35,589 nucleotides of DNA, taken from Marinibacterium sp. GTDB taxonomy: Bacteria > Pseudomonadota > Alphaproteobacteria > Rhodobacterales > Rhodobacteraceae. The position numbers and the translations under genes are program-made. Position 1 is the stretch's first letter. Each line of letters begins with the position of its first letter. Below, in pieces: positions 7,728 through 17,742 of the stretch. The notes beneath the pieces are model-generated. The model did no database searches and was not told where the DNA came from. It saw only the letters and a program-made list of their open reading frames with translations. The DNA is taken from the NCBI GenBank assembly GCA_025800215.1, contig JAOXSC010000016.1, forward strand, positions 1-35,589, in the 5' to 3' direction.

Positions 7728-9835
7728 GATCTCTTGTAACTTTCTGTGCCTGCTTGGGCGGTAAAGCCGCGTAGCGCGATGGTAAACCCGAATTCGGTCG
7801 AAGCCTCAACATCCGACGACTCGGTAAAGCGCCGGTTCAGCGTCACGTCGACATTGACGCATTCATTGGTATAGGTCAGCGCCGCCCCCGCATAGCTGGG
7901 TTCGGACCGTTCGATGTCATAGCGGATGTCTGCCCGAGCGCGCCAGTTGGTGTTGATGCGATAGAACCCGTCAAGCCAGACTTCGGAAACCGGGGCGAGG
8001 CGGCCTTCCTTGATGTCTTCTTCCAGCCAGATATAGCTGCCGCTGAGGTTCATCCGCGTGCTGTTCCACGATCCGCGCAGCTCTGCATGGTCAAAGTTGA
8101 AATCGCTGCCGATCAGGGTCCGGCCCGATACCGCAAAGCGCCCGTCATAGCTCAGCTGCCCGGCCAGCAGCAGATCCGACACGGTCCCGGCGAGCCCGGA
8201 TGTGGGCGAAAAGTCTTCATCGGCCTTGCTGCGCAGGATCTGGCCCAGGCTCACATCCGTCTGCCAGGGGCTGGCGCCGTAGCGCGACCAGTTCAGCCCA
8301 TAGGCCATGCGCAGCCCTTCTTCGCGCCGGTCGGGGGATGGGAACCGCGACAGGGCAAGCAGGTTGCCTTCGTCGAATTCGACAAAGCGGCTTTCTTCGT
8401 TGGGAACCTCTTCGCCGATCACGTTGCTCCAGGCGACCTGAAAGATCGGTTCAAGATACTGGGTGGTCCCTTCGCTGCGCCGGGTCAGCGGCATGCGCAG
8501 GGTCAGCGCGGTGGCGGGGGTGGTGCGCAGGACGATGTCGTCGAAATCATCGTCATCGTCGATCTTGAACGTGTCGAATGACACACCTGCTTCGAACGCG
8601 CCATGCAGACCCCAGGGGGTGACGTGGTCGCGGTAGTAGAACATCTCGCCCGTGCCGCGCAGCACATCGCGGCCAAGCGCATCCACATCGGAATCGCGCG
8701 ACGTGTTGTGCAGATCCGCCGTCACGCGCACTTCGCCGCCCAGGCTGGTGGGAAAGAACCGGTGCTGGTAAAACGCGTCCCCGATCAGCCCCGGCGTGGT
8801 CAGCGACGCCGCATCGCTGCGCAGGTTTTCATAGTTGATCGCCGAAAATCCCAGATAGCTGTCGCGCTTGGCGCGGGTCAGGGTGATCTGGCTGGCCAGC
8901 CGGTCGGTGTCGCTGATCCCGTAATCCTTGAGATAGGCGTTGTCGCTGGTCGACCGGATGGCAAAGTTGAACTTGAAATCGTTTTCGAGATCGAAATCGC
9001 CGCTGGCAAAAAGATAGCCGCGCGGCTGGTCGTCGCGCAGGCTGTCCTGGGTGATGGCGCCATCCAGCTCGATCCGGCCGCGATAGAATGCCTGCCGGTA
9101 GCGCAGGTTCAGCGTGGTGGTTTCGGCCGACAGATACGGCGTCAGCGTGACGTCAGCGTGATCGCCGAGTGTCTTGAAATAGGGCAGAAGAAACCCGGTC
9201 CCAAGCTGCGATGTGGTGCGCACCTGCGGGATCAGGAACCCATCGGCGCGCTTCACCCCCGGTTCGGGGATGCGCAGACGCGGGATGTAGGCGATGGGAA
9301 CATCCCAGACCAGAAGCCGGGCATTTTCAAAGTAGAGCTGCTGCTCGGCTTCGTCATGAACGACCTTGCGGGCACGGATCTGCCACAGGGGAGGATCGTC
9401 ATTTTCGCAGACCTGACAGGATGTTGCGGCGACTTTATAAAGCTGATTGTAGCGTCCAGCCACACGGTCGAGCTGGCGCGATTGAAGCTGTAGCGTCTGA
9501 TCGAACACTATCTGCGCCCCACGCAGCACACCCTGCTGGAATTCGGTATCGAGTTCGGCCGAATTGGCCAGGATCACTGCGCCACTGCCAGTGTCGAGCC
9601 GCAGTGACCCTTCGATGCTGACGGTGCGGTTTTCGCTGTCATAGATGATGCGGTCGGCCATCAGCCGTTCGCCATCGTGAAAGGCTTCGACATTGCCTTC
9701 GGCAACCAGACGGCCATCTTCGGTCAGCTCGATCCGGTCGGCCACAAGCGTCGCAGGCTCGGGCGTCTGGGCAGCGGCGGGCAGGGCGCGGATCGCAACC
9801 AGCGCACAGATCAGAAACAGTCGTCGCATCATCAT
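7718..9835 (-). CDS. lptD: LPS-assembly protein LptD
   Basis: An outer-membrane beta-barrel of 705 residues that inserts lipopolysaccharide into the outer leaflet together with LptE. The start at 9835 is chosen because ATGA there overlaps the lptG stop and yields a signal peptide (MMMRRLFLICALVAIRALPAAAQ). Residues about 30-130 are the LptA-like N-terminal domain (ATLVADRIELTEDGRLVAEG). Then comes a long barrel rich in alternating aromatic strands. Cysteines occur as SCQVCEND after the N-domain, in YTNECVNV, and at the extreme C-terminus (KRSCS). This fits the disulfide logic of LptD. It sits between lptG and surA, the latter being its folding chaperone. Confidence 0.96.
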   Translation of the reverse strand: MMMRRLFLICALVAIRALPAAAQTPEPATLVADRIELTEDGRLVAEGNVEAFHDGERLMADRIIYDSENRTVSIEGSLRLDTGSGAVILANSAELDTEFQQGVLRGAQIVFDQTLQLQSRQLDRVAGRYNQLYKVAATSCQVCENDDPPLWQIRARKVVHDEAEQQLYFENARLLVWDVPIAYIPRLRIPEPGVKRADGFLIPQVRTTSQLGTGFLLPYFKTLGDHADVTLTPYLSAETTTLNLRYRQAFYRGRIELDGAITQDSLRDDQPRGYLFASGDFDLENDFKFNFAIRSTSDNAYLKDYGISDTDRLASQITLTRAKRDSYLGFSAINYENLRSDAASLTTPGLIGDAFYQHRFFPTSLGGEVRVTADLHNTSRDSDVDALGRDVLRGTGEMFYYRDHVTPWGLHGAFEAGVSFDTFKIDDDDDFDDIVLRTTPATALTLRMPLTRRSEGTTQYLEPIFQVAWSNVIGEEVPNEESRFVEFDEGNLLALSRFPSPDRREEGLRMAYGLNWSRYGASPWQTDVSLGQILRSKADEDFSPTSGLAGTVSDLLLAGQLSYDGRFAVSGRTLIGSDFNFDHAELRGSWNSTRMNLSGSYIWLEEDIKEGRLAPVSEVWLDGFYRINTNWRARADIRYDIERSEPSYAGAALTYTNECVNVDVTLNRRFTESSDVEASTEFGFTIALRGFTAQAGTESYKRSCS

Positions 9836-10929
9836 CCGTCTTCGACCTGTAACAGCAACCCGATGGCCAGAAAACACGAGGCCACCGGCGGTGCCCACGC
9901 CGCAAGAGCCACCGGAAGGTGGCCGTTATTGCCCAGCACCAGCGCAAAGTTTCGCACAAAAAACAACCCGAACCCCAGCAGCACCGCCAGCAGCACCGCA
10001 AGCCCCGTCCCGCCTGAGCGCGCATGGCGCATGGTAAAGGCCGCGCCCACCAGCACCATCGCAATCAGAAAGACCGGGCTGGCCAGTTCCGCCTGCAGTT
10101 CGACCGCGAGGCGCCGGGTGGAAAAGCCGGCGCTGTCGAGTTCACGAATGGTTTTGGGCAGTTCCCAGACCGACACGCCCGACGCCCGCCCCAGACCCTC
10201 TTCGATCCGTTCTGCGGTCAGGGTGCTGGGCAGTTCCAGCCGTGCATGTTCGACCGCGTTGCGTTCGGGCGTCTGCCCGGGCTCAAGCGGCCAGACCTTG
10301 GCATTGGTCAGGATCCAGGCGTCCTGGATCAGCTGCGCACTGTCGGCGCGGATCTGGCTGATCGGGGTCAGGTCGGGATCGTAATTCAGCACGAAGACGC
10401 CATAGAGCGTCTGGTTGGGCACGTCGTACCCTGTGGCATGGATCACCGACTGACCGGTGGCGTCGCCCTGGCGCAGCCACAGCCCTTCACCGCTCAGCGA
10501 TGCCGCCGACGCATTGCCCGAGCGGAACGTATCGGCCATGCTTTTGTAGCGCTCGCTGGTGGCGACCACGAGCGGGTTCAGCATCGCCACCGCCAGCACC
10601 CCGATGATCAGCGTCACCATGACCGGACCCAGCAGCACCCGCAGCCCCGACCGCCCCACCGCACGCGTCACCACCAGCTCACTGCTGCGGGCCAGCGTGA
10701 CAAACAGAAGCACCGTGGCCAGGATCGCCATCAGCGGCAGGATCTGATCCAGCGCGGCGGGCAGGTTCAGCAGCACAAGCCCGATCAGATCACCCAGCCC
10801 GACATCAACCGACTGGAACGCGCGCACCTGCTCGATCAGGTCGATCAAAAACAACAGCGACAGAAAGATCGTCGCGATGAGGGCAAAGCTCATCAGATAG
10901 CGCCGCGCGAAATAGGTATCGAGAATCAT
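9832..10929 (-). CDS. lptG: LPS export ABC transporter permease LptG
   Basis: A 365-residue inner-membrane permease of the YjgP/YjgQ family. With LptF and the LptB ATPase it extracts LPS from the inner membrane and passes it to LptC and LptA. It has three N-terminal membrane segments, a periplasmic beta-jellyroll domain (about residues 130-265), then three C-terminal segments. LARSSELVVTRAVGRS and GEGLWLRQGD match LptG rather than LptF. The start ATG overlaps the stop of a 31-codon ORF (ATGA at 10926-10929), and its stop overlaps lptD (ATGA). Its usual partner lptF is not found upstream, where only about 220 bases separate it from pepA. Confidence 0.95.
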   Translation of the reverse strand: MILDTYFARRYLMSFALIATIFLSLLFLIDLIEQVRAFQSVDVGLGDLIGLVLLNLPAALDQILPLMAILATVLLFVTLARSSELVVTRAVGRSGLRVLLGPVMVTLIIGVLAVAMLNPLVVATSERYKSMADTFRSGNASAASLSGEGLWLRQGDATGQSVIHATGYDVPNQTLYGVFVLNYDPDLTPISQIRADSAQLIQDAWILTNAKVWPLEPGQTPERNAVEHARLELPSTLTAERIEEGLGRASGVSVWELPKTIRELDSAGFSTRRLAVELQAELASPVFLIAMVLVGAAFTMRHARSGGTGLAVLLAVLLGFGLFFVRNFALVLGNNGHLPVALAAWAPPVASCFLAIGLLLQVEDG

Positions 10930-11021
10930 GGACGCGCCGTGACCCCGTCAGACCCCATCTGCGGCACCCGGCAGAGGCGTCGGACCGCGCGCGGATTTGC
11001 GCATTTGCCCAATTTGGACAT
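10926..11021 (-). CDS. 31-codon ORF coupled to lptG, at the position of the missing lptF
   Basis: A short ORF of 31 codons starting at the ATG at 11021. It has an ideal AAAGGAGG Shine-Dalgarno sequence six bases upstream, and its TGA overlaps the lptG ATG (ATGA). The product begins MSKLGKCANPRAVRRLC and ends in VTARP; it is basic, has two cysteines and no membrane segment. In most proteobacteria the slot before lptG is held by lptF. The ORF may be the fused start and tail of an internally deleted lptF, or a leader peptide that couples translation into lptG. No protein family is recognisable. The strength of the ribosome-binding site and the exact overlap are the evidence that it is translated. 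Confidence 0.55.
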   Translation of the reverse strand: MSKLGKCANPRAVRRLCRVPQMGSDGVTARP

Positions 11022-11027
11022 CCCTTG

Positions 11028-11035
11028 CCTCCTTT
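11028..11035 (-). promoter_or_regulatory. strong Shine-Dalgarno sequence of the lptG-coupled micro-ORF
   Basis: The minus strand reads AAAGGAGG, with six bases to the ATG at 11021. It is close to a perfect complement of the 16S rRNA 3' end and among the best ribosome-binding sites in the window. lptG itself has no separate strong site at the right distance, so ribosomes probably reach lptG through this ORF. Confidence 0.7.
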
Positions 11036-11151
11036 GCCGTCCCGGGATCAGCGCGACACTAATGCAAATGCCTGTCGGGGAAAACTGCTATCTGGTCAAG
11101 GCGGCGGTCAGACGCTACCTGTGATACACAGAGCAAGAAGGAGCACGCGAG

Positions 11152-12630
<1,479 letters not shown>

Positions 12631-12635
12631 CGACA

Positions 12636-13094
12636 ATGGGCGCGGCCTATTTCTATCACCTGACCCGGCAGCCTCTGGAACTGACGCTGCCGGCTCTCCT
12701 GGAAAAGGCGCTTGGCGCGGGCTGGCGCGTGGCGGTGCGCGGCTGCGATGCGGGGCGGCTTGACTGGCTTGATCAGAAACTCTGGCTGGGCCGCGAAGAC
12801 GGCTTTCTGCCCCATGGTCGCGCAGGCGGGCCACATGACGCGCGCCAGCCGGTGCTGCTCACCGATCAGCCCGATGCCGCCAACGCCCCCGACTGCGTGA
12901 TGACCATCGACGGCGCTGCCATCACGGCGGACGAAATCACCGCCCTGAAACGCGCGTGCATCCTCTTTGACGGCACCGACCCGCAGGCGGTGCAACAGGC
13001 TCGTGTGCAATGGAAAACCCTCACTGATGCGGGCTGCGCGGCACAATACTGGTCCGAAGAAAGCGGCCGCTGGGAAAAAAAGGCCGAACGCTGA
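12636..13094 (+). CDS. holC: DNA polymerase III subunit chi
   Basis: A 152-residue chi subunit of the replicative clamp-loader complex, which links the polymerase to single-strand binding protein. Recognisable features are the start AAYFYHLTRQPLE, the ALLEKALGAGWRVAVRGCD segment, LDQKLWLGREDGFLPHG, and the later QPVLLTD. The C-terminus (QARVQWKTLTDAGCAAQYWSE) is also family-like. It follows pepA with a five-base gap, so the two are probably cotranscribed. Confidence 0.93.
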   Translation: MGAAYFYHLTRQPLELTLPALLEKALGAGWRVAVRGCDAGRLDWLDQKLWLGREDGFLPHGRAGGPHDARQPVLLTDQPDAANAPDCVMTIDGAAITADEITALKRACILFDGTDPQAVQQARVQWKTLTDAGCAAQYWSEESGRWEKKAER

Positions 13095-13119
13095 ACGCAC
13101 GATCCTTGCGGTTTCTTTG

Positions 13120-13186
13120 TGGCCTGAAATACCTCGGGGGTGCGGGGGCAGAGCCCCCGCCCGGCGCGACGCCAAAGGCGACGCAA
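13120..13186. repeat. GC-rich double-hairpin intergenic element (REP-like)
   Basis: Two adjacent hairpins fill the gap between the convergent holC and aspartic-protease genes. The first has a perfect stem GCGGGGGC / GCCCCCGC with an AGA loop (13142-13160). The second is GCGACGCC / GGCGACGC with an AAA loop and one mismatch (about 13168-13186). The lead-in GGCCTGAAATACCTCGGGGG resembles a dispersed intergenic sequence I recall from several Rhodobacteraceae genomes. It may act as a bidirectional terminator for the two convergent genes, though neither side has a good T run. Confidence 0.5.
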
Positions 13187-13200
13187 CCCCTTACGATCCT

Positions 13201-13782
13201 TCAGCGCGTCAGCACCAACCGGCCACTCTCGATCTCGATGCGCCCCCAGCGGTTGAGATAGCTCATCCCCAGCAGCGACTGGAACAGCTCACCCTCGTTC
13301 ACCGATGCCGCCACATTGCGGTCGGTCACATCGCCCAGCGTCATGGTCTCCAGCCGCACCGGGGCGGTGCGCACCGTGCCATTGGCGGTGTTGGCCCGCC
13401 CGATAAAGGCCAGATCGTCCGGATCCAGCCCCACCCGCGCCGCGTCGTCGCGCGTCAGCACAACGGATGTGGCCCCGGTGTCGACCACAAAGGACACCGG
13501 CACCCCGTTCACGGCCACCCGCAGATGATAATGCCCGTCGCCCGATCGCGGCACCTCGACCCGCTCGCCCTCCAGCACCAGCGCGCTGTCGGGGCCAACC
13601 GCGCGGCGGATGTCCTCCCACAGCCCGTAGGCCGCGATGAGACCGAGAAAGATGAACATCCACACCAGCGCCTGCTGCAGCACCTTGCTCAGCGACAGCC
13701 GGTTCTGGGCAAAGAACCAGCCCGCCACCGCCGCCAGCAGCAGCCCCACATAGATCAGCCGCATGATGTCGTCGCTTGCCAT
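13201..13782 (-). CDS. membrane-anchored retropepsin-like aspartic protease (clan AA)
   Basis: A 193-residue protein with start at 13782, chosen because GAGAGG lies six bases upstream; the in-frame ATG at 13788 would have no spacing. Two hydrophobic segments at about residues 6-24 and 38-53 anchor it in the inner membrane. After them comes a retroviral-type aspartic protease domain with the active-site FVVDTGATSVVLT at about residue 103. Later strands include IGRANTANGTVRTAPVRLE and QSLLGMSYLNRWGRIEI. This matches the bacterial TIGR02281-type family. Such proteins have a single catalytic Asp and presumably dimerise. Substrate is unknown. It is downstream of marC and the ABC-F gene on the same strand. 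Confidence 0.85.
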   Translation of the reverse strand: MASDDIMRLIYVGLLLAAVAGWFFAQNRLSLSKVLQQALVWMFIFLGLIAAYGLWEDIRRAVGPDSALVLEGERVEVPRSGDGHYHLRVAVNGVPVSFVVDTGATSVVLTRDDAARVGLDPDDLAFIGRANTANGTVRTAPVRLETMTLGDVTDRNVAASVNEGELFQSLLGMSYLNRWGRIEIESGRLVLTR

Positions 13783-13832
13783 GTCCATCCTCTCAGGCCG
13801 GGTCCACAAGATGATATAGGCAATCGCGCCGC

Positions 13833-14459
13833 TCAGAGCGACCCGAACAGCCCCGAACTGCGCAGCCCGTCCAGCACGAACTGCACCGACAGCGCGGCCA
13901 GCAGCATGCCAAAGATCCGTGTCATCACGTGAATGCCCGACTTGCCCAGCATCCGTTCGATCCGCCCCGACAGCATGAAAAGCGCAAAGGCCAGCGCCAC
14001 CACGCTGATCATCACCCCCGTGACAACCGCAAAGCCCTGCACGCCGGGGTGCTCTCCGGTCAGCAGGATCATCGACGCAATTGCACCGGGCCCGGCCAGC
14101 AGCGGGATCGCCAGCGGAAAGACCGACGGGTCGTCGAATTCCTCTTCATCGGCCCGGTTTTCACGCCGGGCACTGCGCCGTTCAAACAGCATGTCAAAGG
14201 CCGTCACAAACAGAAGGATCCCGCCCGCGATCCGGAACGCCCCCATCGAGATGCCGACAAAGCCCAGCACCGCTTCGCCAAACAGCGCAAAGACCACCAG
14301 CACCGCAATCGCCACCAGACAGGCGCGGATCGCGATCTGGCGCTTGGCCTGCGCATCCAGACCTGCGGTCAGCGACATGTAGATCGGCGCCAGCCCGATC
14401 GGGTCGATCACCACAAAGAGCGTGGCAAATGCCGTGATCACGAAACTCAGCTCAATCAT
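13833..14459 (-). CDS. MarC-family integral membrane protein
   Basis: A 208-residue protein with about six membrane segments, of the MarC/UPF0056 family. The start at 14459 (MIELSFVITAFATLFVVIDPIGLAPIY) is the conserved family N-terminus; upstream in-frame codons overlap the ABC-F gene and look like shadow. LLAGPGAIASMILL is the other hallmark. A charged loop (RRSARRENRADEEEFDD) lies mid-protein. The family was once tied to multiple antibiotic resistance, but that link was not upheld, so its role is unknown. It begins 19 bases after the ABC-F stop and ends about 50 bases before the aspartic protease, forming a likely three-gene operon. Confidence 0.9.
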   Translation of the reverse strand: MIELSFVITAFATLFVVIDPIGLAPIYMSLTAGLDAQAKRQIAIRACLVAIAVLVVFALFGEAVLGFVGISMGAFRIAGGILLFVTAFDMLFERRSARRENRADEEEFDDPSVFPLAIPLLAGPGAIASMILLTGEHPGVQGFAVVTGVMISVVALAFALFMLSGRIERMLGKSGIHVMTRIFGMLLAALSVQFVLDGLRSSGLFGSL

Positions 14460-14478
14460 TCCGCATGCCCTCGGATCA

Positions 14479-16329
14479 TCATGGGTTTTCGGCCTGTTCC
14501 AGTCGTTCTGCGGCCTCGAGCCAAAGCGCCTCGGCGCGCTCCAGCCCATCGACCACTTCGGCGTATTTCTTTTGCCAGACCGCCAGATCACCCTGTTTGT
14601 CGGCCTCGTAAAGCGCGGGATCGGCAAGCTTTTCGTCCAGCTTGTCTTTCATCTCGCTCAGCTTTTCGACGCGCTGTTCGCCTTTGCGCACCTCGCTGCG
14701 CAGGGCCAGAATGGCGTCGCGCGACGGGCGTTTGGGTTTGCTGGAGGCCTGCGGTTTGGGCGCGGGCGCATCGCGCGCCAGCAGCAGATCGCGATAGGTC
14801 GCCAGATCGCCTTCGAAGGGTTTGACCGTCCCGTCCGACACCAGCCACAGCCGATCGGCCACCAGCTCCAGCAGATGCATGTCATGGCTGACCAGAATGA
14901 CGGCACCGGTATAGGCGGTCAGAGCCTCGACCAGCGCTTCGCGGCTTTCGATGTCCAGGTGGTTGGTGGGTTCGTCCAGGATCAGCATATGCGGCGCGTC
15001 GATGGTGGCCAAGAGCAGCGACAGCCGCGCCTTTTGCCCGCCCGACAGGCGCCCGACCTCGGTTTCGGCCTGTGCCGCCATCAGCCCGAACCCCGACAGC
15101 CGCGACCGCCAGCGCGCCGGACCTTCGTCCGGGCGCAGACGCCGCAGATGGTCCAGCGGGGTTTCGTCCACATGCAGCTCGTCCACCTGATGCTGGGCAA
15201 AGTAGCCGATGCGCAGCTTGGACGACCGCGTCATCCGCCCCGCCATCAGCGGCAGCCGGTCGCTGAGCAGCTTTGACAGGGTCGATTTGCCCTGACCGTT
15301 CTTGCCCAAAAGGGCGATGCGGTCATCCTGATCAATGCGCAGGGTCATCCGACGCAGCACTTCGGTGTCACCATAGCCCGTGACACCGCCTTCGATATGG
15401 ATGATCGGTGGCGACATCTCTTCGGGTTCGGGAAAGCTGAAGGCGCGCAGCGCGGCCTCTTGCGGCGATGTGATCGGCTCCATCCGGGCAATCGCCTTGA
15501 GACGCGACTGCGCCTGTTTGGCCTTGTCGGCCTTGTAGCGGAACCGGTCCACATAGGATTGCAGATGCGCGCGCCGGGCTTCCTGTTTCTTGGCCATGGC
15601 CTGCGCTTGGGCCAGCCGTTCCGCGCGCTGGCGGGCAAACTGGTCATAGGGGCCCTGATAGAGCGTCAGCTTGCGGTCTTCGAGATGCAGGATCGACCCC
15701 ACGGCCCGGTTCAAAAGGCCCCGGTCATGGCTGATCACCAGCACCGTATGGGGGTATTTGGCCAAATAGCTTTCCAGCCACAGCGCCCCTTCGAGATCAA
15801 GATAGTTGGTCGGTTCGTCCAGCAGCAGCAGATCGGGCGCCGAAAACAGCACCGCCGCCAGCGCCACGCGCATCCGCCAGCCGCCGGAAAAATCACTGCA
15901 GGGCCGCTGCTGGTCTTCATGATCAAAGCCCAGCCCCTTGAGGATCGAGGCCGCGCGTGCCTCGGCCGACCAGGCGTCGATATCGGCCAGCCGGGTCTGG
16001 ATGTCGGCGATGCGGGCGGGATCGCTGGCGCTGTCGGCTTCGGCCAGAAGTTCGGCGCGCTCGGTGTCGGCGGCCAGCACCGTGTCGATCAGCGATACGT
16101 CGTTTGACGGCACCTCTTGGGCGACGCCGCCGATGCGGGCGCCACGGGGCAGGGCGATCGCCCCCGATTCCAGCGACAGATCCCCCCGGATCAGGCGAAA
16201 CAGCGTCGTCTTGCCGGTGCCGTTGCGCCCCACGATGCCAACCTTATGGCCATCGGGGATCACGGCGCTGGCGGCGTCGAACAGGGGGCGGCCTTCGACC
16301 GCATAGGTGATATCTTCGATGCGCAACAT
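14479..16329 (-). CDS. ABC-F family ATPase (YheS/Uup-like)
   Basis: A 616-residue cytoplasmic protein with two ABC ATPase domains and no membrane segment. Domain 1 has Walker A GRNGTGKTT, signature FSGGWRMRVALA and Walker B LLLLDEPTNYLD. A charged linker (about 250-310, RLAQAQAMAKKQEARRAH) follows. Domain 2 has GKNGQGKST, LSGGQKARLSLLL and LILDEPTNHLD. The C-terminal 80 residues (PSRDAILALRSEVRKGEQRVEKLSEMKDKLDEKL) look like a coiled coil. ABC-F proteins bind the ribosomal E site and modulate translation. The start at 16329 (MLRIEDITYAVEGRPLF) is the conserved one. There is no sign of an antibiotic-resistance subtype. It is divergent from the efflux gene. Confidence 0.93.
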   Translation of the reverse strand: MLRIEDITYAVEGRPLFDAASAVIPDGHKVGIVGRNGTGKTTLFRLIRGDLSLESGAIALPRGARIGGVAQEVPSNDVSLIDTVLAADTERAELLAEADSASDPARIADIQTRLADIDAWSAEARAASILKGLGFDHEDQQRPCSDFSGGWRMRVALAAVLFSAPDLLLLDEPTNYLDLEGALWLESYLAKYPHTVLVISHDRGLLNRAVGSILHLEDRKLTLYQGPYDQFARQRAERLAQAQAMAKKQEARRAHLQSYVDRFRYKADKAKQAQSRLKAIARMEPITSPQEAALRAFSFPEPEEMSPPIIHIEGGVTGYGDTEVLRRMTLRIDQDDRIALLGKNGQGKSTLSKLLSDRLPLMAGRMTRSSKLRIGYFAQHQVDELHVDETPLDHLRRLRPDEGPARWRSRLSGFGLMAAQAETEVGRLSGGQKARLSLLLATIDAPHMLILDEPTNHLDIESREALVEALTAYTGAVILVSHDMHLLELVADRLWLVSDGTVKPFEGDLATYRDLLLARDAPAPKPQASSKPKRPSRDAILALRSEVRKGEQRVEKLSEMKDKLDEKLADPALYEADKQGDLAVWQKKYAEVVDGLERAEALWLEAAERLEQAENP

Positions 16330-16405
16330 GTCAGGCGCTCTAGCAGAGCCGATGGGCTTGCACCATAGTGAGCCGCAGCGCAATTGCGGCCACAGGGCCA
16401 CGCAG

Positions 16406-16440
16406 GCGACCATACGCGCGACATACGGGCGACCATACGG
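16406..16440. repeat. three imperfect copies of a 12-base unit between divergent genes
   Basis: GCGACCATACG, CGCGACATACGG and GCGACCATACGG follow one another in the region between the ABC-F start (16329) and the efflux-pump start. The unit spacing is about 11-13 bases, close to one helical turn. It could be a regulatory binding array, or simple slippage-generated sequence. Confidence 0.4.
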
Positions 16441-16449
16441 GGGGCAGGC

Positions 16450-17646
16450 GTGACAGACAGTATGACAGTTGCAGGGCGCGGGCCCCATATGGGCACGCTT
16501 GTGCTGCTGACCGCGATGACGGTTCTGACGCTGAACATGTTCCTGCCGGGCCTGCCTGCGATGCAGGCGGACTTCGGGGTCAGCCCGGCGGTGATCGGGC
16601 TGGCGATTTCGGGATACATGGCGCTGGCGGGCCTGTTGCAGCTGGTGATCGGTCCGCTGTCGGACCGGCTGGGGCGGAGGCCGGTTCTGATCGCGGCGCT
16701 TGGGGTCTATGTTCTGGCCTCGGCCGCGGCGACGCTGGCGCAGGGGATCGGGCCGTTTCTGGTGGCGCGGCTGCTGCAGGCGGTGGCGGTGGCGGGCGCG
16801 GTGCTGTCATCGGCGGTGGTGCGGGATCTTTTTGACGAATCGCAAAGCGCTTCGAAACTGGGCAGCATCGGGGCGGCCATGGCGGTGGCCCCAATGCTGG
16901 CGCCCATGCTGGGCGGGCTGATCGACGCCTGGATCGGCTGGCGCGGCATCTTTGTTGCCTATAGCTGCATCGGTCTGCTGGCCCTGACGCTGGCCTGGCG
17001 CGATCTGCCTGAAACCCGCGCGCGCGGCGCGGCCCCTGGTGCTGCGGCCTATGGCGCGCTGATCGGGGCGCCGGCCTTTTGGGCCTATGCGGCCTGCTGC
17101 AGCTTTGCGGTGGGGGCGTTCTATATCTTTCTGACCGGCGCGCCCTTTGTGGCGGTGGGGCGCTATGGGCTGAGTTCGGACCAGATCGGGCTGGGGCTGG
17201 GCTCGATCACCGGCGGGTTCATGATCGGCGCCACGCTCACCGCGCGGCTGGCGCAGCGGGTCGGGCCGGGGCGGATGATGCTGGCCGGGCGCATCATCGC
17301 CTGTGCGGGTCTGACCTGCGGGCTGCTGGCCTTCGGGCTGGGGGGCGATCATGTGCTCTTGCTGTTCGGGGCGACGCTCTGCGTCGGGCTGGGCAACGGG
17401 ATGACGCTGGCCAATGCCTATTCGGGGGCCATGTCGATCCGGCCCGAACTGGCGGGCACGGCCGCAGGGCTGACCGGGGCGCTGATGCTGTTTGCAGGCG
17501 CTGTGATGACCCAGATCGCCACCGCCTGGCTGACGCAGGACGCGACGCCGGTGCGCCTGCTGTCGCTGATGCTGATCAGCGCGGGCCTGTCCTTGCTCGC
17601 CGCGCTGGCCGCCCTGCGATGGCGGACCGGGCAGGCGGCGGGCTGA
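16450..17646 (+). CDS. Bcr/CflA-family MFS drug efflux transporter
   Basis: A 398-residue, twelve-segment major facilitator protein. The proposed start is the GTG at 16450 after a G-rich site; the ATG at 16462 is an alternative, and the open frame extends back to 16384. MFLPGLPAMQADFGVS in the first helix and SGYMALAGLLQLVIGPLSDRLGRRPVL (motif A) are characteristic of the Bcr/CflA group. This group exports bicyclomycin, chloramphenicol and other small molecules by proton antiport. Helix 5 carries the APMLAPMLGGLI antiporter-like motif. Substrate cannot be told from sequence. It is divergent from the ABC-F gene. Confidence 0.9.
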   Translation: MTDSMTVAGRGPHMGTLVLLTAMTVLTLNMFLPGLPAMQADFGVSPAVIGLAISGYMALAGLLQLVIGPLSDRLGRRPVLIAALGVYVLASAAATLAQGIGPFLVARLLQAVAVAGAVLSSAVVRDLFDESQSASKLGSIGAAMAVAPMLAPMLGGLIDAWIGWRGIFVAYSCIGLLALTLAWRDLPETRARGAAPGAAAYGALIGAPAFWAYAACCSFAVGAFYIFLTGAPFVAVGRYGLSSDQIGLGLGSITGGFMIGATLTARLAQRVGPGRMMLAGRIIACAGLTCGLLAFGLGGDHVLLLFGATLCVGLGNGMTLANAYSGAMSIRPELAGTAAGLTGALMLFAGAVMTQIATAWLTQDATPVRLLSLMLISAGLSLLAALAALRWRTGQAAG

Positions 17647-17742
17647 CGGGCCTTTTCAAACCTGCACCTGCGTGATAGGCGGCGCGCGATACCACCCCCG
17701 GCGCGGGTCCGCCCCCCGGATCATCTCCAAGGAGCATATGAC

